From: Phocaeicola_A sp963652075
GTDB lineage: Bacteria; Bacteroidota; Bacteroidia; Bacteroidales; Bacteroidaceae
Reading direction: 5' to 3'
Length of the DNA: 13,548 nucleotides
Assembly: GCA_963652075.1 (NCBI GenBank)
Contig: CAVJRQ010000044.1
Location: 1-13,548 of the forward strand
The translations under genes were made by a program, and so were the position numbers. How positions within the stretch are numbered: the first letter of the stretch is position 1; every line of letters begins with the position of its first letter. Below, piece after piece: positions 7,337-13,548 of the stretch. A model generated the notes under the pieces. The model saw nothing but the letters and a program-made list of their open reading frames with translations, was not told the DNA's origin and did not search any database.

Positions 7337-8139
7337 AGGTAGTGTTGGTGGGTGCCGGGAACTTGGCCACTCAGTTGGGGCGGGCCATGCGCCATGTCGG
7401 GTTCGACATCGTACAACTCTATAGCCGTACCGAAACGTCGGCTTCCTGCTTGGCGGGTCGTTTGGACTGTGACTATACTACAGACCTGAATACCCTGCGC
7501 ACGGACGCGGATGTCTACATCGCCTCGCTGAAGGACGACGCGTTGTTGCAACTGATTCCGCGGATTGTGGAGGGTAAGCGCACGGAGGCTCTGTTCCTGC
7601 ACACGGCTGGCAGCGTGCCTATGGACGTGTGGAAAGGTCATGCCGCACACTATGGCGTAATCTACCCGATGCAGACTTTCAGCAAACGGCGCGACGTGGA
7701 TTTCTCCTCCATCCCGGTCTTTGTGGAAGCCTCTTCGGAGCTGGATTTGGAACGCGTGAAGTCCATGGCGGTGATGCTCTCTGGCGACGTGACGGTCGCC
7801 TCGTCCGAGCAGCGTCGCTATCTGCATCTCTCCGCTGTGTTTGCCTGCAACTTCGCAAACCATATGTTCACCGTCAGTGATCGGTTGCTCCGTGAGCAGG
7901 GATTGTCGTTCCGCTGCATGTATCCGCTTGTTCGTGAGATGGTGAACAAGGTACTCGACGGCATGTCGCCCGGTGAGGCGCAGACGGGTCCTGCCGTGCG
8001 CTACGACCACAGTGTGATGGACAAGCATGTGGAGCTGTTGCGGAGTCATCCGCTCTGGCAGGAGATTTATAAAGAAATGAGTAAAAGCATACACGATGAT
8101 AAATTACGACTTGACGAAGATAAAAGCGCTGGCCTTTGA
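7333..8139 (+). CDS. Rossmann-fold / DUF2520 NAD(P)-binding protein
   Basis: A 268-residue protein. The N-terminus has a classic dinucleotide-binding fold, with VVLVGAGNLATQLG at 3-16. An Arg in the next strand (YSRTE) suggests NADP. The C-terminal half is helical and resembles the DUF2520 / 6-phosphogluconate dehydrogenase-like fold, with motifs such as HTAGSVP, YPMQTFSK and AVFACNFANH. The family is related to ketopantoate reductase and pyrroline-5-carboxylate reductase, but its substrate is not known to me. The ATG at 7333, overlapping the previous stop, is chosen because the dinucleotide motif begins right there; the open frame extends further upstream but that part is not protein-like. 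Its last 44 bases overlap the next gene. Confidence 0.88.
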   Translation: MKVVLVGAGNLATQLGRAMRHVGFDIVQLYSRTETSASCLAGRLDCDYTTDLNTLRTDADVYIASLKDDALLQLIPRIVEGKRTEALFLHTAGSVPMDVWKGHAAHYGVIYPMQTFSKRRDVDFSSIPVFVEASSELDLERVKSMAVMLSGDVTVASSEQRRYLHLSAVFACNFANHMFTVSDRLLREQGLSFRCMYPLVREMVNKVLDGMSPGEAQTGPAVRYDHSVMDKHVELLRSHPLWQEIYKEMSKSIHDDKLRLDEDKSAGL

Positions 8140-8614
8140 CGTGGACGGCGTGCTCAGCACCGAGGTCATTGTGCTCCATACCGGCGGAGAACCGATGCGC
8201 ACGGTCAACATCAAGGATGGTTATGCCCTGCAGCTTGCCGTGAAGATGGGGCTGCACGTGGCCATCATCACCGGTGGGAAGACGGAGGCCGTGCGACTTC
8301 GTTACGCCGGGTTGGGCATTGAGGACATCTACATGGGGGCTGCCGTGAAGACAAAGGAGTATGCCCATTTCCTTGGGAAACATCAACTGACGGACGAAGA
8401 GGTGCTCTATATGGGTGATGACATCCCCGACCTGGAAGTGATGCGGCTCTGCGGACTTCCCTGTTGTCCCGCCGATGCCGCTCCCGAGATAAAGGACGCG
8501 TCGACCTACATCTCCCACCGCAAAGGGGGCGAAGGCTGCGTGCGCGACGTAGTGGAACAGGTGCTGAAGGCGCACGGCAAATGGATGTCGCACCAAGATG
8601 CCTTCGGCTGGTAA
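8096..8614 (+). CDS. KdsC-like HAD phosphatase (3-deoxy-D-manno-octulosonate 8-phosphate phosphatase family)
   Basis: A 172-residue capless HAD-superfamily phosphatase. Motif I is DVDGVLS with nucleophile D15 and acid/base D17; motif II is IITGGK with T59; K85 is in the AVKTK stretch; motif III is MGDDIPDLEVM with D108 and D109. The C-terminal RKGGEGCVRDVVEQVL matches the loop that closes the active site of the neighbouring subunit in KdsC tetramers. KdsC removes phosphate from KDO 8-phosphate, a step toward the lipid A inner core. Relatives may act on other keto-sugar acid phosphates, so the substrate is likely but not certain. The start lies 44 bases inside the preceding gene, implying coupled translation. 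Usual family length. Confidence 0.88.
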   Translation: MINYDLTKIKALAFDVDGVLSTEVIVLHTGGEPMRTVNIKDGYALQLAVKMGLHVAIITGGKTEAVRLRYAGLGIEDIYMGAAVKTKEYAHFLGKHQLTDEEVLYMGDDIPDLEVMRLCGLPCCPADAAPEIKDASTYISHRKGGEGCVRDVVEQVLKAHGKWMSHQDAFGW

Positions 8615-8634
8615 ATAAAGAAAGGAGAAAAGAG

Positions 8635-9216
8635 ATGCTTGACAATTTGAAGAAATACCGCATTGTGCTGGCTTCCAACTCGCCCCGCCGCAAGGAACTG
8701 TTGGGCGGATTGGGCGTGGAGTATACGGTGAAGACCTTGCCGGACATCGACGAAGGCTATCCCGCTACATTGAGCGGCGAGGAGATACCTTTGTATATAT
8801 CGCGCGAGAAAGCCGCGGCGTATGTCCCTATGATGGAGGAGGACGAACTGATTATCACGGCGGACACCATCGTCTGGCTTGAGGGGAAGGTCTACGGGAA
8901 ACCGGTGGACGAGGCGCAAGCCAAGGAGATGCTGCGCGCGCTCTCCGGGAAGACGCACCAAGTGATTACGGGAGTGACCCTCACCACCCGATCGGGACAA
9001 CGAAGTTTTGCCGTCACCTCCAATGTCACCTTTGCACCGCTCTCCCAAGAGGAGATTGACTATTACGTGGACAACTACCGTCCGTTGGACAAGGCAGGAG
9101 CCTATGGGGTGCAGGAGTGGATTGGCTTCATCGGTGTCACCCGGCTGGAGGGAAGCTATTTCAATGTGATGGGTTTGCCCGTGCAACGGCTTTATACGGA
9201 ACTGCGGAAGATATGA
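8635..9216 (+). CDS. maf: Maf-family nucleoside triphosphate pyrophosphatase
   Basis: A 193-residue Maf protein, a cytoplasmic enzyme that hydrolyses non-canonical or excess nucleotides (dTTP, UTP and modified forms in the YhdE-type group) to monophosphates. Visible hallmarks are ASNSPRRKELL (13-23), the catalytic aspartate D77 in ITADTIV, GKPVDEAQA, DKAGAYGVQEWIG (152-164) and GSYFNVMGLP (173-182). The start at 8635 has a good Shine-Dalgarno (AAAGGAG at 8621-8627) and follows the KdsC-like gene by 20 bases; an open frame running further upstream merely overlaps that gene. It is the last member of the four-gene cluster. Family call is firm; exact nucleotide preference is inferred from motif similarity. 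Confidence 0.95.
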   Translation: MLDNLKKYRIVLASNSPRRKELLGGLGVEYTVKTLPDIDEGYPATLSGEEIPLYISREKAAAYVPMMEEDELIITADTIVWLEGKVYGKPVDEAQAKEMLRALSGKTHQVITGVTLTTRSGQRSFAVTSNVTFAPLSQEEIDYYVDNYRPLDKAGAYGVQEWIGFIGVTRLEGSYFNVMGLPVQRLYTELRKI

Positions 9217-9359
9217 TTCTCCCTTGGAAACCAGTGTGGTGAGGCATTCCCGTCGCTCTATGCGTAGTGTAATGAACCATTATGGACTTGTTGGGTAGCG
9301 TCCTTTTACCGTAATTCGCACAAAAGTAAACATTGTTAACCTTAAACAAGTATTGAGTT
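9217..9359. other. Spacer before the fimbrillin genes, with inverted repeats
   Basis: A 143-base region with no gene. ACTTGTT (9286-9292) and AACAAGT (9345-9351) form a 7-base inverted repeat 52 bases apart. A near-perfect hairpin, TTGTTAA with TTAAACAA (9333-9349, one bulged A), lies just before the start codon of the fimbrillin gene. No exact TAnnTTTG box is present; TAATTCG at 9312-9318 with TTG about 19 bases upstream is a poor candidate. I see no clear terminator for the Maf gene. Confidence 0.4.
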
Positions 9360-10298
9360 ATGTATTATTTAGGAAAATTTTCTACTGTGTGTGGCGTGGC
9401 ATGCCTCTTGTTTGCCATGAGTGCGTGCTCCGGTGAGAACGGAAGCTCTCTCGATCCGGAACCTCAACCCCAACCTCAACCTACGGAGAAACTGCCCATC
9501 AACATCAGCACGTCGGTGACAACCCGTGCCACGGACGAGGCTTTTGAGGAGAACGATGCCATCGGTTTGTTCGTTGTCAACAACAATGCGGACGGTACGT
9601 CCGTTGCCCTGAAACCTACAGGCAATCATGTGGACAACATGAAGTATACCTACAACGGCACTTGGGTGCCGGCCACGCAGACCTACTGGAAGGACGATGT
9701 CACCAAGGCGGATTTCTACCTCTATTATCCTTACACGTCATCCGTCAGCAGCGTGGAGGCCATGCCGTTCAGTGTCAAAGCGGACCAGAGTACCGCCGCC
9801 AACTATAAAGCGGGAGACCTCCTGATAGGCAAGGTCGCCAATGTGGCTCCAACCCAAAACGCGGTGAAGATTGACGCCAAGCACGTGATGAGCCAGATGG
9901 TCATTGCGCTCGTTGCCGGCAACGGCTTCACCGAATCCACGCTTGCGGCATCGCAGATAAAGGTGACGGTTAACCGTCTGAAGACCGAAGCCACCGCCAA
10001 CCTCTCTACCGGTGCGGTGACTGCCAAAGGGGACGACGCGAACATCACGCCCTTGAAGGAAGAGGGCAACAACTACAAGGCCATCGTCGTGCCACAGGCT
10101 GTGGAAGAAGGCAATCTCATCACCGTCAACGTGGACGGACGTGACTTCAACCTTGCCAAAGCCTCCAACTTCGATGCCTTTGCGGCAGGCAAGAAGTACA
10201 AGTTTACCGTTACCCTGAGCAAGACCAGCAACGGCGTGAACGTGGATATCACCAAGTGGGAAGACGACGGCATAGACTATGGCGGCAAAGCCGAATAA
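9360..10298 (+). CDS. Fimbrillin-family (Mfa-like) lipoprotein
   Basis: A 312-residue predicted lipoprotein with an N-terminal signal and lipobox ending MSAC, acylated at C23. A Pro/Gln-rich linker (PEPQPQPQPTEK, 33-44) is followed by a beta-rich fimbrillin-like domain to the C-terminus. Typical fimbrillin features are TRATDEAFEENDAIGLFV (55-72), TYWKDD, DFYLYYPY, an AP-T segment before a conserved basic strand, IVVPQ, and a terminal ITKWEDDG. In Bacteroidales such proteins are shaft or tip subunits of type V pili, exported as lipoproteins and assembled at the outer membrane after protease trimming of the N-terminus; TTRA at 54-57 could be such a site (inference). It sits 39 bases before a second gene whose N-terminal third is paralogous. 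Family call is good; the exact subunit role is unknown. Confidence 0.85.
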   Translation: MYYLGKFSTVCGVACLLFAMSACSGENGSSLDPEPQPQPQPTEKLPINISTSVTTRATDEAFEENDAIGLFVVNNNADGTSVALKPTGNHVDNMKYTYNGTWVPATQTYWKDDVTKADFYLYYPYTSSVSSVEAMPFSVKADQSTAANYKAGDLLIGKVANVAPTQNAVKIDAKHVMSQMVIALVAGNGFTESTLAASQIKVTVNRLKTEATANLSTGAVTAKGDDANITPLKEEGNNYKAIVVPQAVEEGNLITVNVDGRDFNLAKASNFDAFAAGKKYKFTVTLSKTSNGVNVDITKWEDDGIDYGGKAE

Positions 10299-10337
10299 AG
10301 CCTCTTTCCTTTATTATTCATTTAAAAGAGCATACAG

Positions 10338-13300
10338 ATGATGAAACTCAAACATACCTTATTATATACGGCTGTTGTCGGGGCGATGACCTTGACCGGT
10401 TGTAACGACGATACCTTTCGGGGTGTCGATAACCAGAACGAAGGTAACCGCATCCAACTCTCCGGCGACATCGAACAGGTGTCGGTAACCCGTGTCAACG
10501 ACAACGGCTTCTGCGACGGTGACGTGATGGGTGTGTACATCGTGGATTACGATGGCAACAACCCCGGCACGCTGAAGGTGAGCGGCAACCGTGGCGACAA
10601 TGTGCGCCATACCTTCGATGAGGCAAACTACAAATGGAGTTCAGCCTACGACGTTTATTGGAAAGACAAACATACCCATATCGACGTATATGGTTACTAT
10701 CCTTTTGCCAACCCCGAGAGCATCAGCGAATATCCGTTCGAGGTGCAGAGAGACCAGAACAAGGCGAGCGCCGATGGCGAGATGGGCGGCTATGAGGCCA
10801 GCGACTTCCTTTGGGGTATGGTTGCCGATGTGGCTCCTACCACCAGTGTAATCCGTTTGCCTTTGGCTCACCGCATGTCCAACGCCCGCGTTACGTTGGT
10901 CGAGGGTTCGGGCTTTGCCGAGGGCGAATGGGCAAAAACCGAGAAGATAGTCTTGACCGCCAATGTGGCCCGTAAGGCTACCATCAACTTGGCTACCGGT
11001 GAAGTGAAGACAGCCGGTGGCGTGGAGAGCACGATGACCATCCCGAGCCGTACGAACGACGAATGGCGCACCATCGTAATTCCTCAGACCGTACCGGCCG
11101 GAACCACCCTTTTCAGCATCACCATCGGCGGCATGCCCTATAAGTTCACGAAGAGCGAGGACCTTACCTACGTGGCAGGCAAGATGATGAACTTCGGTAT
11201 CAAGGTGGACAAGCAGGAAGGCAGCGGCCAATACACGTTGACTTTGGTTAGCGAGAGTATCACCGCTTGGGAGAACGACCTCGTGAGTCACGATGCCACG
11301 GCAAAGGAGTACGTCATCATCAACTCTACTCCCGGTGCTTTGAAGGATTCCATTATCGCAGCCAACAAGGATTATACGCAGTTGAAGAACTTGAAGATTA
11401 CGGGACAGATTAATGCTAAGGACTTCGAGTTTATGAAAGATGAGATGACTAATCTTCAGTCGCTGAACATGAAAGATGTGATAGCTTATGGTAAATTTGG
11501 ACTTATGCCTTGGAAGGCAGATGGACAGAACTATGACAATGAAGAAAAAGAAGGAGTTATTACAGCTGGTGCTTTTGACGAAAAAAAATCGTTGCTTCGA
11601 GTCGTTCTTCCTGACAAATTGGAGGGTATTGGTGAGAGAGCATTTAGAAATTGCGTGAACTTAACAGGTTCTATCATCATACCAGAAGGTGTAACCCGTA
11701 TTGGTCCGAGTGCTTTCTTGTGGTGTAATTCGCTAACTGGTTCTCTCTCTTTGCCTACCACCTTGGAATATATTGGTGGAGGTGGTGCAGTGGATATTAA
11801 TGGTGCTTTTCTCGGTTGCCATTTTAACTGCGAATTAATCTTACCAAACAACTTGAAATATATAGGGCATAATGCTTTCGCTGACAACCCAAGTTATTAT
11901 GGTTCTTTGACATTGCCAGAGAAACTCGAATTTATTGGCGACGATGCATTTGATGGAGACCAAAATCTAACAGGCAGTCTTACCATTCCACAAGGGGTAA
12001 AAGCCATTAGTCAATATGCATTTAAAAACACTGGTTTCAATGGAACACTCCAACTCCATGATGGATTGACTAGCATAAACCAATATGCATTCTACAATGT
12101 GCCACTGAAAGGAGAATTGAATTTACCTAAGAATTTAACATCTGTAGGTGAACGCGCATTTAGTGGGTGTGATTTCTCGGGTGAGCTCAAACTTCCTAAG
12201 GGACTTGTTTCTATCGGCAGATATGCCTTTGCTGACAACTGGCGCTTAATGGGTATATTGGAATTCCCTGAAGGTCTTGAAAGCATCGGTGCAGGAGCAT
12301 TTGCCAATTGCCGTAGTATCGAGGGGCTTATCTTCCCGGAAAGTCTTGAGAATCTTGGATATGAGGCGACTTGGGGCGACAACGGAGGTGCTTTTGCAAA
12401 TGACTATGGTATCAATAGTATCGTTTGTAAAGGTGAGGTTCCTGCCCATGCGTTTAGTGGCGTATTCAATGGCGTTGCCAAAGACAACTTTACCCTTGAA
12501 GTTCCCGAGTCAGCCATCCAACAATATCGGGTAGCTACAGGCTGGTGCGACTTCAAGCGCATTGCCGCTCACCACGAACTTGTTTGCCGTCCGTCCATAG
12601 CTTGCGCTCTCAACACGGAACATAAGCAAACCTTGGTTATCAATGCCGAGGGCGAATGGGAAGTGGCAAGCAAACCAGACTGGTGCGAGGTCTCTCCATC
12701 CAGCGGAAGCAAGAAGACGGAGGTAACACTCACTATCAATGCCATGGCGAAAGGTTCTGCCGACCGAGAAGATAAGGTGGTGTTCCGTCTGAAAGACAAG
12801 GACTACACCCATGCGTGCAGCATAACACAATGTAACTATGAATACGATGAGGACGAATGGCTTACCCTCCAAAAGGCAACCAAGGGCAACAACGGAGGCA
12901 TCAACATCGTATTGCTCGGTGATGGTTACGAAGCAAAAGATATTGCAAGTGGCCAGTATCTGAAGGACATCCAGCAAGAGGTGGAATACTTCTTCGGCAT
13001 CGAGCCTTACACTACTTACCGGGATTACTTCAATGTCTACACCGCCTTCCCTCTTTCTACAGAGACCGGTGTGGGAACGGTGAACACGATCCGGTATAAT
13101 CGGTTCAACACAACCTTTACGGGTGGTGTGGGGCTGAAGGCCGACTATGACGAGATATTCGCTTACTCGCTGAAAGCCCCGACCGTTACCAAAGATAATC
13201 TCGACCAGACGTTGATTATCATCGTGCCTAACTCCACTGATTACGGTGGTATCTGTCAGATGTGGTCCAGTGGCGCTGCCATTGCCTTCTGCCCCCAGAG

Positions 13301-13548
13301 TACCTACGGCTATCCGCTCGATACGCGTGGTGTCATCCAGCACGAGGCCGGCGGTCACGGATTCGGCAAGCTGGGTGATGAATATATCTACCACAATGCC
13401 TTCATCGATGCCTGTGATTGTAGTTGCTGCGGACACGTAGACGCAATCAACGGTGCCAAATCTCTTGGCTGGTACGACAACCTCGAACTTACCGGCAAGA
13501 TGCACAGCGTGGGCTGGAGTCACCTCATCTTCGACGACCGCTACAGCG
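10338..13548 (+). CDS. Mosaic lipoprotein: fimbrillin-like, leucine-rich repeats, BACON-like, M64-type metallopeptidase (3' end missing)
   Basis: The frame is open from ATG 10338 to the window edge (1070 codons, no stop), so the C-terminus is absent. Lipobox LTGC gives C22, followed by NDD, an acidic stretch compatible with surface export. Residues about 35-320 form a fimbrillin-like domain (VYWKDK, YGYYPF, VADVAPTT, IVIPQT, ITAWEND) paralogous to the upstream gene. Residues about 412-743 are BspA-type leucine-rich repeats. Residues about 745-833 resemble a BACON domain (WEVASKPDWCEVSPSSG). From about 855 (INIVLLGDGYEAKDI) there is an M64 IgA-peptidase-like domain with H1002-E-A-G-G-H1007 and GDEY (1013-1016) as likely zinc and catalytic residues. 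Probable role: a surface-anchored protease that binds a host or dietary target (inference). G+C falls sharply within the repeat part. Confidence 0.85.
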   Translation, partial: MMKLKHTLLYTAVVGAMTLTGCNDDTFRGVDNQNEGNRIQLSGDIEQVSVTRVNDNGFCDGDVMGVYIVDYDGNNPGTLKVSGNRGDNVRHTFDEANYKWSSAYDVYWKDKHTHIDVYGYYPFANPESISEYPFEVQRDQNKASADGEMGGYEASDFLWGMVADVAPTTSVIRLPLAHRMSNARVTLVEGSGFAEGEWAKTEKIVLTANVARKATINLATGEVKTAGGVESTMTIPSRTNDEWRTIVIPQTVPAGTTLFSITIGGMPYKFTKSEDLTYVAGKMMNFGIKVDKQEGSGQYTLTLVSESITAWENDLVSHDATAKEYVIINSTPGALKDSIIAANKDYTQLKNLKITGQINAKDFEFMKDEMTNLQSLNMKDVIAYGKFGLMPWKADGQNYDNEEKEGVITAGAFDEKKSLLRVVLPDKLEGIGERAFRNCVNLTGSIIIPEGVTRIGPSAFLWCNSLTGSLSLPTTLEYIGGGGAVDINGAFLGCHFNCELILPNNLKYIGHNAFADNPSYYGSLTLPEKLEFIGDDAFDGDQNLTGSLTIPQGVKAISQYAFKNTGFNGTLQLHDGLTSINQYAFYNVPLKGELNLPKNLTSVGERAFSGCDFSGELKLPKGLVSIGRYAFADNWRLMGILEFPEGLESIGAGAFANCRSIEGLIFPESLENLGYEATWGDNGGAFANDYGINSIVCKGEVPAHAFSGVFNGVAKDNFTLEVPESAIQQYRVATGWCDFKRIAAHHELVCRPSIACALNTEHKQTLVINAEGEWEVASKPDWCEVSPSSGSKKTEVTLTINAMAKGSADREDKVVFRLKDKDYTHACSITQCNYEYDEDEWLTLQKATKGNNGGINIVLLGDGYEAKDIASGQYLKDIQQEVEYFFGIEPYTTYRDYFNVYTAFPLSTETGVGTVNTIRYNRFNTTFTGGVGLKADYDEIFAYSLKAPTVTKDNLDQTLIIIVPNSTDYGGICQMWSSGAAIAFCPQSTYGYPLDTRGVIQHEAGGHGFGKLGDEYIYHNAFIDACDCSCCGHVDAINGAKSLGWYDNLELTGKMHSVGWSHLIFDDRYS
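11341..12360. other. Low-G+C segment within a high-G+C gene
   Basis: Hand counts of G+C in 60-base blocks give 38% at 11341, 38% at 11401, 38% at 11641, 30% at 11821, 43% at 11941, 37% at 12001 and 40% at 12121. In the same gene, counts are 62% at 11041, 58% at 12541 and 63% at 13321. Blocks at 11281 (53%), 12361 (47%) and 12421 (50%) are transitional. Codons ATA, TTA and AGA, scarce in the flanks, recur here. The low-G+C block coincides with the leucine-rich repeats and a short lead-in, which suggests separate origin of this module. Confidence 0.75.
11571..12566 (+). repeat. BspA-type leucine-rich repeat array (LRR_5) inside the mosaic lipoprotein
   Basis: About nine to ten degenerate repeats of roughly 23 residues following the pattern L-x-L/I-P-x-x-L/V-x-x-I-G-x-x-A-F-x-x-C/N-x-x-L-x-G. 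Examples are LPDKLEGIGERAFRNC, IPEGVTRIGPSAFLWC and LPKGLVSIGRYAFADN. The array ends in a non-repeat cap containing VPESAIQQYRVATGW. Such arrays in BspA-like proteins mediate adhesion to host or bacterial ligands. The repeats are protein-level; the DNA copies are diverged. Confidence 0.85.

Noticed and set aside
12510..13523. Minus-strand open frame (337 codons) opposite the peptidase region
   Set aside because: The plus-strand frame runs without a stop through recognisable BACON-like and M64 domains; the minus-strand product matches nothing I know.
1..13548. CRISPR array, tRNA, rRNA or insertion sequence
   Set aside because: No regularly spaced direct repeats, no cloverleaf or rRNA sequence, and no transposase or terminal inverted repeats were seen.

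Overview
The window looks like a chromosomal segment from a member of the Bacteroidales, probably Bacteroidaceae. The evidence is a xylose operon led by a Nudix-type regulator, exact TAnnTTTG promoter boxes, fimbrillin-family lipoproteins, BACON and BspA-type leucine-rich domains, and a DUF2520 / KdsC-like phosphatase / Maf gene string. Most genes use G+C-rich codons. I do not assign a species.

Layout. 1-357 is non-coding, with several hairpins and the control region of the xylose operon. 358-3960 (+) is that operon: a Nudix/winged-helix regulator, xylulokinase (xylB) and xylose isomerase (xylA), which take xylose to xylulose 5-phosphate. No xylose transporter follows. 3961-4092 holds two strong hairpins between convergent genes. 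4093-6882 (-) is uvrA, the damage-recognition ATPase of nucleotide excision repair. 6883-7006 is a divergent promoter region with a perfect -7 box on each strand. 7007-9216 (+) is a tight four-gene cluster: a small membrane protein, a Rossmann/DUF2520 protein, a KdsC-like HAD phosphatase and a Maf nucleotide pyrophosphatase. 9217-9359 is a spacer. 9360-10298 (+) is a fimbrillin-like lipoprotein. 10338 to the window end (+) is a very long, unfinished lipoprotein gene.

That last gene is the most unusual item. It stays open for 1070 codons and appears to join four modules: a fimbrillin-like N-terminus paralogous to the gene just upstream, an array of BspA-type leucine-rich repeats, a BACON-like domain, and an M64-type metallopeptidase domain with an H-E-x-x-x-H motif. 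The repeat segment has markedly lower G+C and different codon use than the modules on either side, so the gene looks like a mosaic. A plausible reading (inference) is a surface-anchored protease carrying its own binding domain, perhaps carried by or evolved from a fimbrial subunit. The 3' end and any downstream partners lie outside the window.
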